NCBI GenBank assembly: GCA_046732255.1
Contig: JBKPMR010000025.1
Coordinates: 28,250-92,249, forward strand
DNA: 64,000 nucleotides
Direction of reading: 5' to 3'
Source of the DNA: DATBLE01 sp046732255
Lineage (GTDB): Bacteria > Actinomycetota > Thermoleophilia > Gaiellales > Gaiellaceae
Each line of letters opens with the position of its first letter. The first letter of the stretch is position 1. Positions 33,996 through 41,598 of this stretch are shown in pieces. The translations under genes were made by a program, and so were the position numbers. The notes beneath the pieces were generated by a model. The model saw only the letters and a list, made by a program, of their open reading frames with translations, made no database searches and was not told the origin of the DNA.

Positions 33996-34292
33996 ATGCG
34001 CCGTTCGCTCACCTGGCTCGGCGTCACCGTCGGTGCGTTCGCCTTCTGGCGCTGGCGCCTCCGCCGCCCGAAGCCCGCTCCGCCGGTCGCCGAGGACCCC
34101 GCGGACGAGCTGAAGCGGAAGCTCGCCGAGTCGCGCTCCGGGGAGCCTCCGGCGGCAGCGGAGCCCGAGCCACCCGGGCCCGAGCAGCCGCAAGGGTCGC
34201 TCGACGAGCGGCGCCGTGCAGTCCACGATCGCGCGCGCCAGGCGATCGACGAGATGCTCGGGGGCGAGAACCTCCCCGGCGAGGAGGGCTAA
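33996..34292 (+). CDS. Small membrane-anchored acidic protein, unknown
   Basis: 98 residues from ATG 33996. A single hydrophobic segment (LTWLGVTVGAFAFWRW, about 5-20) is followed by a Pro/Glu-rich stretch and a short helix (RRRAVHDRARQAIDEML). It looks like an N-terminally anchored protein with a cytoplasmic or extracytoplasmic low-complexity region. It lies divergent to rpsF and 10 bp before the next coiled-coil gene, probably in an operon with it. No family was recognised. Confidence 0.6.
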   Translation: MRRSLTWLGVTVGAFAFWRWRLRRPKPAPPVAEDPADELKRKLAESRSGEPPAAAEPEPPGPEQPQGSLDERRRAVHDRARQAIDEMLGGENLPGEEG

Positions 34293-34302
34293 GATCGGGC
34301 CG

Positions 34303-34614
34303 ATGACGGAGGAGAGCGAGAGCAAGAAGTTCTTCGATCGCCTCAAGGAGGCGACCGCGAACGTCACCCAGATGACGCGCGAGGGCGTCGAGACGCTCCA
34401 GACCAAACGGGAGCTGTCCCAGACGTACGGCGAGCTCGGCCGCAAGGCCGCGGAGCTCGTGCAGAGCGGGGCGGTCACCCACCCCGAGCTGACGCCGCTG
34501 GTCGACCGGATCGCCGAGCTGAAGGCGCAGCTCGAGGCCGAGGAGGCCGAGGAGGCCCAGCAGGCCCAGGAGGCCGCCGGGCCAGACGAGCCGCCCGCGG
34601 CCCCAGAGAGCTAG
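34303..34614 (+). CDS. Small coiled-coil protein, unknown function
   Basis: 103 residues from ATG 34303. A helix-rich protein: FFDRLKEATANVTQMTREGV, then ELSQTYGELGRKAAELVQSG and DRIAELKAQLEAEEAEEAQQ. It could form a coiled coil; the pattern of a 25-residue TREGVETLQTKREL helix and a Gly-Arg-Lys-Ala turn resembles small zinc-ribbon-less relatives of 'phage shock-like' proteins, but no family can be named. It is followed by a strong terminator hairpin shared with the convergent MFS gene. Confidence 0.6.
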   Translation: MTEESESKKFFDRLKEATANVTQMTREGVETLQTKRELSQTYGELGRKAAELVQSGAVTHPELTPLVDRIAELKAQLEAEEAEEAQQAQEAAGPDEPPAAPES

Positions 34615-34640
34615 GGTCAGACCCCGGAGGGTCTGACCCT
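34613..34640. terminator. Bidirectional hairpin terminator
   Basis: A perfect 12-bp inverted repeat AGGGTCAGACCC / GGGTCTGACCCT separated by CGGA. It overlaps the last base of the coiled-coil gene's stop and lies 15 bp before the MFS gene's stop, between convergent genes. There is no clear T run, as often in high-GC actinobacteria. Confidence 0.75.
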
Positions 34641-34655
34641 GCGTGTCCCGGGAAG

Positions 34656-36137
34656 CTAGGCGGCTTCCGCGAGCTCGCTGTGTGCCGGCAGCTGCTCGAC
34701 GGCACCGCTGGCGCGCCGCACCGGGATCAACTTGAAGCTGGCGATCGCGCCGACCGCGGCCAGCCCGGCCCCGACGAGCAGGGCGGTGTGCATCCCGCTC
34801 ACGAACGACTCGGCAGAGCCCCGCCCGAGGGCGGCCGAGCCCGGGATCAGCGCGCCGAAGAGCGCGACGCCGAGGGCGATCCCGGCCTGGCGGAACGTGT
34901 CGTTCACGCCGGCCGCGAGCCCGCTCTGCTCCGCCGGAGCCGAGCCCAGCGCGACCGCGCTGACCGCCGGGTTGAAGAGGCCGGTGCCCAGGCCGGCGAC
35001 CATCAGCGAGGGGATCAGCATCGCCCACGACGAGGTCGCGGTCGCGAGCAGCCCGAGCGCGAGGCCGATCGCGACGAACGCCAGCCCGACCGCGATCAGC
35101 GCCCCGGCCGACACCTTCTGGAGCAGGCCGGCGCTCGCGCCGGAGACGAAGAAGACCAGCACCGTGCACGGCAGGTAGACCAGCCCCGCCTCGATCGGCG
35201 AGAGGCCCAGGATCTGCTGCAGGTACAGCGTCGTGTAGAGGAAGATCGCGAAGAAGGACGCGGAGATCGAGAACGCCGCCACCTGCGCGCCCGTGAACTC
35301 CTTGATCCGGAACAGCCCCAGCGGGAGCATCGGCTCCTTGACACGCGACTCGATCGCAGTGAACGCGGCCAGCAGGACCGCCGCGCCGACGAGCTCGGCG
35401 ACGATCGCCGGGCTGCCCCACCCGTCTCCGTTCCCGCGCAGCAGCGCGAGCACGAGGAGGAAAAGGCCGCCGATCAGCGCGGTCTGGCCGGCCCAGTCGA
35501 TGCGCCGGCCGTTCGGGTCGCGCGACTCGCGCACCCAGCGGTACGTGGCCGCCACGGCGGCGATCCCGACCGGCACGTTCACGTAGAAGACCCAGCGCCA
35601 GCCGACGTACGAGGTCAGCGCGCCGCCGACGGCCGGGCCGACGGCGAAGGAGGCGCCGATCGTCGCGCCGTACACGGCGAGCGCCTTCGACCGCTCCTCC
35701 CAGCCCGGAAATGCATCGGCGAGGAGGGACAGCGAGGTGGCGAAGAGGATCGCCCCGCCGACACCCTGCACCGCCCGGGCGACGTCGAGCATCTCGATGT
35801 TGGTTGTCGCGCCGCACCAGAGCGAAGAAAGCGTGAAGAGCACCAGGCCCGAGGCGAAGACGCGCCGCCGCCCGAGGCGGTCGGCGATCGAGCCGGAGGT
35901 GAGCACGACCGCAGCGAGGGCGACCGTGTAGGCGTCCACGACCCACTGCAGGCCGGAGATACCGGCGTCGAGGTCGGACGCGATCTTCGGCAGCGCCGTG
36001 TTCACCACGGCGATGTCGAGCATGAGCATGGCCGTCGCGAGGCAGACGACGGCAAGGGTTCCGCGACGGCCAAAAGCCGGCCGCGGCCCGATTCCTCTGC
36101 GGCCGGTGCCCTCGAGGCGCGCAGCGCGAGAGAACAC
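34656..36137 (-). CDS. MFS multidrug exporter, DHA2 (EmrB/QacA) family
   Basis: 493 residues, 14 predicted helices. The DHA2 signature is clear: AVVCLATAMLMLDIAVVNTA (motif D1), GLQWVVDAYTVALAAVVLTS and GSIADRLGRRRVFASGL (motif A). Start at GTG 36137, because AAAGGAG lies 5 bp upstream; the upstream ATG 36164 is the alternative. Family members export cationic dyes, antibiotics and bile salts using the proton gradient. No regulator is directly adjacent; the gene converges with a coiled-coil gene and diverges from a GNAT gene. Confidence 0.9.
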   Translation of the reverse strand: MFSRAARLEGTGRRGIGPRPAFGRRGTLAVVCLATAMLMLDIAVVNTALPKIASDLDAGISGLQWVVDAYTVALAAVVLTSGSIADRLGRRRVFASGLVLFTLSSLWCGATTNIEMLDVARAVQGVGGAILFATSLSLLADAFPGWEERSKALAVYGATIGASFAVGPAVGGALTSYVGWRWVFYVNVPVGIAAVAATYRWVRESRDPNGRRIDWAGQTALIGGLFLLVLALLRGNGDGWGSPAIVAELVGAAVLLAAFTAIESRVKEPMLPLGLFRIKEFTGAQVAAFSISASFFAIFLYTTLYLQQILGLSPIEAGLVYLPCTVLVFFVSGASAGLLQKVSAGALIAVGLAFVAIGLALGLLATATSSWAMLIPSLMVAGLGTGLFNPAVSAVALGSAPAEQSGLAAGVNDTFRQAGIALGVALFGALIPGSAALGRGSAESFVSGMHTALLVGAGLAAVGAIASFKLIPVRRASGAVEQLPAHSELAEAA

Positions 36138-36274
36138 GTCGGCTCCTTTCACCGGGAGGTCCATTTGGCGGGAGTCTCGGCGCCGCGCTCCGGACACGCA
36201 GTGGGGGCACCTTGCTTCTCGCGGTACGGCTAGCCGCACCTTGGGCCCGACCGGCCTCGACTAGGGTCCGGCGC

Positions 36275-37075
36275 GTGAGCCGAGACGACCCGAAGACGCT
36301 GCTGGCTGCGTACGACGCGCAGCTGCGCGCGCACGTGCATGACCGGCTGCCCGACTCGATCGAGATCGAGTGGGACGGGCCGCTGATGCGCATGACGGGG
36401 TTCGGCGACCGCGGGATGGTCGAGTACCGCGATCTCGGCGGCGCCGAGGGCGGCGAGCTCGACGAGCTGATCGCGCGCCAGATCGCCTACTTCGCGGGTC
36501 GCGGCCAGTCGTTCGAGTGGAAGCTGCACGGGCACGACCGCCCGGCCGACCTGTCGGAGCGCCTTCGGGCGGCCGGCTTCGAGCCCGAGGATGCGGAGAC
36601 CGTCGTGATCGCGCGGGTGTCCGATCTCCCGCTCGAGTCGCCGCCGCCGGACGGTGTCGTCGTTCGCGAAGTGACCGAACGCAGCGGCATGGCTCGGATC
36701 GCTCAGCTCGAGGAGGCGGTGTGGGACGAGGATCACACCTGGCTCGACGATCTCTGGGAGGAACGCGTCGCCGACCCCGAGGGGCTCCGGATCTTTGTCG
36801 CCGACGCCGGCGACGTTGCCGTGTCCGCAGGCTGGGTGCGCTTCCCGTCGGGAACGGAGTTCGCGACGTTGTGGGGCGGGGCGACCCTTGCCGAGTGGCG
36901 CGGCCGCGGGATCTACCGCGCGCTGGTCGCCGCGCGGGCGCGACTCGCGGCGGAGCTGGGCCGCACATACGTCGAGACCGACGCCTCGGACGACAGCCGC
37001 CCGATCCTCGAGCGGCTCGGGTTCACGGCGGTGACGACCACCACGCCGTACGTGTGGTCCCCGCGCGAAGCCTGA
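36275..37075 (+). CDS. GNAT-family N-acetyltransferase
   Basis: 266 residues from GTG 36275. The N-terminal 120 residues (LRAHVHDRLPDSIEIEWDGP ... FEWKLHGHDRPADLSERL) form the domain often preceding a GNAT module. The C-terminal GNAT contains TLWGGATLAEWRGRGIYRAL, where the R-G-x-G-I/A acetyl-CoA loop is present, and ETDASDDSRPILERLGF. Substrate unknown. It diverges from the MFS exporter (138 bp apart), so the two could share a regulatory region. Confidence 0.85.
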   Translation: MSRDDPKTLLAAYDAQLRAHVHDRLPDSIEIEWDGPLMRMTGFGDRGMVEYRDLGGAEGGELDELIARQIAYFAGRGQSFEWKLHGHDRPADLSERLRAAGFEPEDAETVVIARVSDLPLESPPPDGVVVREVTERSGMARIAQLEEAVWDEDHTWLDDLWEERVADPEGLRIFVADAGDVAVSAGWVRFPSGTEFATLWGGATLAEWRGRGIYRALVAARARLAAELGRTYVETDASDDSRPILERLGFTAVTTTTPYVWSPREA

Positions 37076-37079
37076 TCCC

Positions 37080-37409
37080 TCAGCGGTCGTGCACGCTGTA
37101 GCTGTGCCCGTCGAGCGCGACGGCCAGCGAGGACACGGGTTCGCCCTGTACGCGATCGGCCACGTGCTTCTGGATCGCGTCGAAGACCTCGAGAACGTGC
37201 CCGTCGCTCCCCAGCTCCACGGAGACGAAGTGCCGGCCGTCCTCTTCGATCGTCCAGCGAGGCCGGAACCGAGCGAGCGCCATGCACAGGCCACGTGCCG
37301 ATTCGTCCGACGCTGCCTCGATGCTGAGGTTCTGCACGGCGCCCTCCCGGCTGTCACCCTGCTTCGCTTCGGTATCGTGTGGCCTGTAACGGTTTCCGTA
37401 TCGCGACAT
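37080..37409 (-). CDS. Hypothetical protein, divergent to a winged-helix regulator
   Basis: 109 residues from ATG 37409 (an ATG at 37439 also exists). NLSIEAASDESARGLCMALA and PRWTIEEDGRHFVSVELGSD look like one alpha/beta domain similar in pattern to ACT-like or stress-protein folds. It then ends AVALDGHSYSVHDR. No family was recognised. It starts within the intergenic dyad that also precedes the winged-helix gene, so both may be controlled by that regulator. Confidence 0.6.
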   Translation of the reverse strand: MSRYGNRYRPHDTEAKQGDSREGAVQNLSIEAASDESARGLCMALARFRPRWTIEEDGRHFVSVELGSDGHVLEVFDAIQKHVADRVQGEPVSSLAVALDGHSYSVHDR

Positions 37410-37437
37410 AAATAGTACGACATTTAGGACGTATGTC
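37405..37437. promoter_or_regulatory. Dyad between divergent genes
   Basis: GACATA (37405-37410) and TATGTC (37432-37437) are inverted repeats that include both start codons; the space between is AT-rich for this genome (AATAGTACGACATTTAGGAC). It is a plausible operator for the winged-helix protein encoded from 37433, but this is inference from position only. Confidence 0.4.
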
Positions 37438-37741
37438 AAGCCCGGACGGCAAGGCCTGGACGTTCGTCACGAGCCACACACGTGTGCTGCTGTGCCTCGC
37501 CAGCGACCCGAGCGTCCGTCTCCGCGACGTTGCGGCCACGGTGGGGATCACCGAACGGGCAGCCCAGCGGATCGTCCGAGATCTCGTCAAAGAGGGTTAC
37601 GTGGAGCGCGAGCGCGTGGGGCGTCGTAACCGCTACAAAATCAACAAGAACTCTCCGATGCGCCACGCCACGCAGCGAGAGCACGAGATCGGCGAACTCC
37701 TGGACATCCTCAAGCTCGGCGAGCTCCCATTGCCGCGCTAG
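37433..37741 (+). CDS. Winged helix-turn-helix transcriptional regulator
   Basis: 102 residues. RVLLCLASDPSVRLRDVAAT, then VGITERAAQRIVRDLVKEGY and VERERVGRRNRYKINKNS are the helix-turn-helix and wing of an ArsR/MarR-like small regulator. There is no added effector domain or Cys/metal motif. The gene is preceded by a dyad overlapping its start, suggesting autoregulation, and followed by a strong terminator. Target unknown. Confidence 0.82.
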   Translation: MSSPDGKAWTFVTSHTRVLLCLASDPSVRLRDVAATVGITERAAQRIVRDLVKEGYVERERVGRRNRYKINKNSPMRHATQREHEIGELLDILKLGELPLPR

Positions 37742-37763
37742 CGGCGGTCATCCTCGAAACGGA

Positions 37764-37794
37764 AGGGGGTGACTGCCGCCCGCAGTCACCCCCT
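37764..37794 (+). terminator. Hairpin terminator after the winged-helix gene
   Basis: A perfect 13-bp stem (AGGGGGTGACTGC / GCAGTCACCCCCT) with a 5-base loop, 22 bp after the stop at 37741. It also lies 28 bp beyond the convergent DUF6458-like gene, so it may serve both. Confidence 0.8.
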
Positions 37795-37821
37795 GGTCCG
37801 CCCTACGGAGGAGTCTCTCCC

Positions 37822-38049
37822 TCAGACGTCCTCCTCGATCACCCGGCGCCGCGGGCGATCCGTGCGCGTGAAATACCCCGGGCCCGCCCAGCTCGACCAG
37901 AAGATCAGCGAGAGCAGGACGCCGATGATCCCGACGACCAGCAGGATGTAGCCGACCGTGTTCAGGTTGAAGCCCGAGGTGCTCACGTCGACCGCCCAGG
38001 CGAGAATCGCACCGACGGCGATCAGAATCAGACCGACGCCTATACCCAT
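37822..38049 (-). CDS. DUF6458-like small membrane protein
   Basis: 75 residues from ATG 38049 with GGAGGT 6 bp upstream. MGIGVGLILIAVGAILAWAV and DVSTSGFNLNTVGYILLVVG followed by IIGVLLSLIF match the two-helix DUF6458 pattern found across actinobacteria. The C-terminal tail (FTRTDRPRRRVIEEDV) is cytoplasmic by the positive-inside rule. Function unknown; it pairs with another tiny membrane protein just upstream. Confidence 0.8.
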   Translation of the reverse strand: MGIGVGLILIAVGAILAWAVDVSTSGFNLNTVGYILLVVGIIGVLLSLIFWSSWAGPGYFTRTDRPRRRVIEEDV

Positions 38050-38081
38050 TACGACACCTCCGCTTCCCGTTCGATTGACCG

Positions 38082-38222
38082 TCAGGCCGTTCGTGTGAAC
38101 AAGCCGATCAGGGCCAGCACGGCGGCGACGATCAGGACGAAGAACAGGAACTTCGAGATCGCGATGCCGCCGACGATCGCGAACAGAAGCACGAGAGCCA
38201 CGAGTACCCAGAGCAGAACCAC
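38082..38222 (-). CDS. Tiny hydrophobic membrane protein
   Basis: 46 residues from GTG 38222, preceded by the strong Shine-Dalgarno AAAGGAGG at 5 bp. VVLLWVLVALVLLFAIVGGI and AISKFLFFVLIVAAVLALIG make two closely spaced hydrophobic helices, ending FTRTA. This resembles the small 'hydrophobic protein' family adjacent to DUF6458 genes in actinobacteria, but the family name is uncertain. It is likely to be cotranscribed with the downstream gene (32 bp). Confidence 0.7.
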   Translation of the reverse strand: MVLLWVLVALVLLFAIVGGIAISKFLFFVLIVAAVLALIGLFTRTA

Positions 38223-38407
38223 GTTTGCCTCCTTTGCGTTTCCTGGAAATGTCTCGAGCTGGAAGAACCCGACGTACATACCACGACAAAAAGTTCGTGA
38301 AACGCACGGCGGCGACGTTTGTCAGGTCGTCGCGGCTGCGCTAGAGTCGGGCCGATACTTGCCACGTTTGATACGTGGTGCCCGGGCCGCAGGCGGGAGG
38401 AGAGGTT

Positions 38408-38827
38408 ATGGATCCAGTGTCGCTGACGGCGTTTCTCGCGCCGTTCTTGCCGTACCTGATGAAGGGCGCGCAGGATCTCACGGAGGAGCTCGGCCGCAAG
38501 CTCGGCCAGGAGGCTTGGAAGTACGCGAAGTCGATGTGGGCCCGGTTGCGGCCCGGGGTCGAGGCGAACGAGCCGACGCGTGCTGCTGCTGAGGCGGTGG
38601 CGACCAACCCCGAGGACGAGGTGGCGCGGGGCGGGCTCGCCTTCCAGCTGAAGACGATGCTCGAGGCCGACCCGCACCTTGCCGAGGAGCTCGCTCGCCT
38701 CTGGAAGGAGGCCGAGGCGGCCAAGGCCGTCAACGTGGTCACGGTCGGCGACCGTGGGGTCGGCTTCGTCGGCTCGGTCACCGACAGCGTCATCTCGACG
38801 GGCGACCAGGCTTCGATCGAGAGCTAG
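38408..38827 (+). CDS. Small helical protein with C-terminal NLR-type signalling motif (candidate effector/partner)
   Basis: 139 residues from ATG 38408 with GGAGGAGAGG upstream. The first 105 residues are helical and amphipathic: LTAFLAPFLPYLMKGAQDLT, LGQEAWKYAKSMWARLRP, and ADPHLAEELARLWKEAEAAK. The last 30 contain RGVGFVGSVTDSVISTGDQ. The following gene begins with the related RGVAFVGDVTNSVVNTGDN. From known biology, bacterial and fungal NLRs are often encoded next to a small effector carrying the same short beta-forming motif at its C-terminus; motif stacking passes the signal. Its stop lies 1 bp before the NLR start. Membrane-active cell death by the helical domain is plausible but unproven. 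It could also be a regulatory subunit. Confidence 0.75.
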   Translation: MDPVSLTAFLAPFLPYLMKGAQDLTEELGRKLGQEAWKYAKSMWARLRPGVEANEPTRAAAEAVATNPEDEVARGGLAFQLKTMLEADPHLAEELARLWKEAEAAKAVNVVTVGDRGVGFVGSVTDSVISTGDQASIES

Positions 38828-38828
38828 C

Positions 38829-41363
38829 GTGGCCCGGCCTCGACGCGAAGCGCGCGTCGTCGCGGCCGAGCGCGGTGTCGCGTTCGTCGGCGACGTGACG
38901 AACAGCGTCGTCAACACGGGCGACAACAACACCTACCAGCTCTACGTCGGGGACGAGGCCGGGGCGGCGCTCGTGCAGACCGGCCTGCTGCAACGTCCTC
39001 GGGTCAGGCTTCGCCGCCGACCCGTCCTCCTGCGGCCGCCGCCCTTCTCCGGTCACCTCGACCGCGACGAGGAAACCACGCGCGCATTCGACGGCCGGGG
39101 ACCGCTGCTGAACGTCTACGGGCCGGCCGGGATCGGAAAGACCTACGTGCTCACCCACGTCGCCAACCGCAAGGAGGCTGCCGAGCATCGCGAGGGCGTC
39201 GTCTATCTCTCGGCGGCCGGGAAGAGCATCGGCGACCTCGTCCAGGAGCTCTTCGAGGCATTCTACGAGCCTCCGATCAAGCCGTCGGCCCCGCAGGTGC
39301 AGCGCCTGCTCGGACGCCGGCGGGCGCTCGTGCTCGTGGACTCGTTCGAGCACGAAGGCTCGGAGGCGCAAGACCTCGTGCGACTCGCTCCGACCTGCCG
39401 GTTCGTGATCAGCTCGCGCTCCCGCAGGGTCTGGGACTGGGACGCGTCCGAGCTGCCCGGTCTGCCGCCGGCCGACGCGCTGGCTCTGATCGCGCAGGAG
39501 CTCGGTCGTGAGCTCGAGCAGAGCGACGAGGAGGCGGCCCAGCAAATCTGGACGGCTGTGGGCGGGAATCCGCTGCGGATCAAGCAGGCGGCTGCGGCGG
39601 CGAAGGAGCGCGGGCAGTCGCTCACGGAGGTCGCGCGCGACCTGCGCGACGGCGACCCCGATCGGTGGTTCACCGACGAGAGCGCGGCCGTGCTCTCCGC
39701 AGACGAGCGCAGGCTGCTGACGGCTCTGATCATGCTGCGTGGAGCCTCGCTCGGCGTCGATCGCCTCGAAGAGATCGCCGGCTCCGACGCCTCGAACCTG
39801 CTGCAGAGGCTCGAGCGGCTCGGCCTGATCGAGTCGCACAGCCCGCGGTACAGCGCCCACGGTCTCACGATCGCTTCCCCGCCGCCGGACGTGGCCGAGG
39901 AGGAGGGCCTCGTGCTCGACAGGCTGCTCGAGTCGCTCGGCACCTGGGCGGAGGAACGCCGGACACGCCCGGAGGAGCTGCTCGAGGAGCTTCCTGCACT
40001 GCTCGTCGCCGTTCAGCTGGCCGCCCGCGCGAAGAGATGGAAGGACGCCGTCCGCCTGGGCAGGGCGATCGATGCCGCACTTGCCTGGAGCCGGCGCTGG
40101 GACGCGTGGGGCAGCACGCTCGCGGTCGTCTTCGAGGCGGCGCGGCAGAGCGGAGATCGGGGCTCGGAGGCCTGGGCGCTGCACCAGCTCGGAACGCTGG
40201 CGGCCTGCACAGGAGACCGCGGCCAGGCGGTCGAGTCCCTCCGCCACGCGTCGGAGCTCCGACGCGAGCAGGGAGACGCGCACGGCGCGGCGTTGAGCGA
40301 GCACAACCTCGACGCTCTGCTCGCGAAGCCGCCGTTCCTCGCACGCTTCGTCAACCGGTGGCTGCTGGCGCCGCCGCTCGTCGTCCTTGCCGGTCTGGTG
40401 CTTCCGCTTGTTCTCGCCGCCGGCGGGCTGGCCGCGGGCATCGGCGTTGCCGCGGGCGGCGGCGGAGGTGGAGGTGGGGCGACGTCGTCGCCCGAGCCGG
40501 CGTTCGCGACCGTCGAGGTGGAGCTCGCCGGCAAGGGCAAGGGAACGGTGACGAGTCGTCCAAAAGGGATCTCGTGCCCGCCGGGCTGCTCCGGCCGGTT
40601 CGACCGCACCGCCCGCGTGACGCTCGCGGAGCAAGCGGCGCGCGGATCCGACTTCGTCCACTGGCGCGGGATCTGCCGCGGCTCGAATCGGACTTGCCGT
40701 TTCATCCCCGTTCGAGATCAGATGATCGTCGGGGCCGTCTTTGCGCGCGGCGCTGTTCCGCCTCCGACGACAACGCCCCCTCTGACGACGACTCCGCCTC
40801 CGACGACGACACCGCCTCCGACGACGACGCCGCCCCCGGACACCGCGACGCTCGAGCTCAGCGTCAGCGCGCGGGACGGGGCCGCCGGAGTCGTGGCCGG
40901 CTCTCAGCCCGGCCTGATCGACACGTGCTCCGCGGGCCAGGACTGCACCGTCGAAATCCCCGTCGGAACCACGCTGACGCTGTCCGCCAGACCGGACGCC
41001 GGATCGGTCGGCGAGTGGGGTGCGCCGTGTTCCGAGACGGGCGGCCCGAGTTGCACGCTCACCTTCGATCAGGCCGGAGAGACGGTGAACGCGACGGCCG
41101 TCTTCCGACCGCCGCGGCTAACCATTCAGGTCACTGGAGGAACTCTGGCGGACGAGAAGGCCGGCATCAGCTGCCCCGACACGTGCACGAAGGAGATCCG
41201 CGCCGATACGCAGATCCGTCTATTCGCGACGGCGGCCCAGCCCGCCGAGTCCACGAACGTGAAGTGGGGCGGGCTATGCGTGAACGCCACGCGCCGCACC
41301 TGCGACGTGACGATGCCGGGCGAGGATGCGGAGATAACCGCGTCGATCTCGAGTTCGGCGTAG
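38829..41363 (+). CDS. Membrane-spanning NB-ARC/STAND (NLR-like) ATPase with extracytoplasmic Cys-repeat domains
   Basis: 844 residues from GTG 38829. Residues 14-34 carry the motif shared with the upstream gene. Walker A GPAGIGKT is at 98-105 and Walker B ALVLVDSFEH at about 166-175; RFVISSRSRRVW is sensor-1-like and GGNPLRIKQAA replaces the GLPLA helix. A winged helix (ADERRLLTALIMLRGASLG) and helical, TPR-like segments follow, up to about 505. WLLAPPLVVLAGLVLPLVLA starts one membrane segment (about 511-542). Beyond it are a Gly run, a Cys-containing repeat (about 557-640), a Pro/Thr stalk (TTTPPPTTT, about 640-675) and two more Cys repeats (SCPDTCTKE, GGLCVNATRRTC). NB-ARC ATPases switch on oligomerisation. 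Here the sensor probably lies outside the membrane. Confidence 0.85.
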   Translation: MARPRREARVVAAERGVAFVGDVTNSVVNTGDNNTYQLYVGDEAGAALVQTGLLQRPRVRLRRRPVLLRPPPFSGHLDRDEETTRAFDGRGPLLNVYGPAGIGKTYVLTHVANRKEAAEHREGVVYLSAAGKSIGDLVQELFEAFYEPPIKPSAPQVQRLLGRRRALVLVDSFEHEGSEAQDLVRLAPTCRFVISSRSRRVWDWDASELPGLPPADALALIAQELGRELEQSDEEAAQQIWTAVGGNPLRIKQAAAAAKERGQSLTEVARDLRDGDPDRWFTDESAAVLSADERRLLTALIMLRGASLGVDRLEEIAGSDASNLLQRLERLGLIESHSPRYSAHGLTIASPPPDVAEEEGLVLDRLLESLGTWAEERRTRPEELLEELPALLVAVQLAARAKRWKDAVRLGRAIDAALAWSRRWDAWGSTLAVVFEAARQSGDRGSEAWALHQLGTLAACTGDRGQAVESLRHASELRREQGDAHGAALSEHNLDALLAKPPFLARFVNRWLLAPPLVVLAGLVLPLVLAAGGLAAGIGVAAGGGGGGGGATSSPEPAFATVEVELAGKGKGTVTSRPKGISCPPGCSGRFDRTARVTLAEQAARGSDFVHWRGICRGSNRTCRFIPVRDQMIVGAVFARGAVPPPTTTPPLTTTPPPTTTPPPTTTPPPDTATLELSVSARDGAAGVVAGSQPGLIDTCSAGQDCTVEIPVGTTLTLSARPDAGSVGEWGAPCSETGGPSCTLTFDQAGETVNATAVFRPPRLTIQVTGGTLADEKAGISCPDTCTKEIRADTQIRLFATAAQPAESTNVKWGGLCVNATRRTCDVTMPGEDAEITASISSSA

Positions 41364-41400
41364 CTCCACCGTGGCTCGCCGATCCAGGCCCGGCGCGCCG

Positions 41401-41437
41401 GCGGCCGGCGCCGCAGCCGGTCTTCAAAATAGTCGAG
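41401..41437 (+). repeat. 37-bp direct repeat, left copy, at the edge of the surface-glycan island
   Basis: The segment starts GCGGCCGGCGCCGCAGCC and ends GGTCTTCAAAATAGTCGAG. A second copy at 63479-63515 differs at two positions. It is 37 bp beyond the stop of the STAND ATPase. GGTCTTCAAAA resembles the anticodon arm of selenocysteine tRNA, but the 3' side does not pair, so it is not a working tRNA. The two copies bracket about 22 kb of exopolysaccharide genes. Confidence 0.7.
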
Positions 41438-41598
41438 CTCGGTTTTCGTCTCAGCCGGCTGGCTGGCCTTTGTGGCTTGGTACGCCGGCTGTTTGCGTCA
41501 GGTTTGCGGTTGCCGGCCCCGTCCTCGCAAGGATGGTGTTGGGTGTCGGCCCATCGCCCGCAAGGCAAGACTGAGCTACGGCCCTCGAAGCGTGTACG

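Noticed and set aside
34680..36233. A long open frame antisense to the MFS exporter
   Set aside because: It is Arg/Asp/Gly-rich and without domains, whereas the other strand encodes 14 clear membrane helices.
38375..38407. An earlier start for the small NLR-partner gene (GTG 38375 region)
   Set aside because: The ATG at 38408 has GGAGGAGAGG directly upstream, and the extra residues would consist of that ribosome-binding site.
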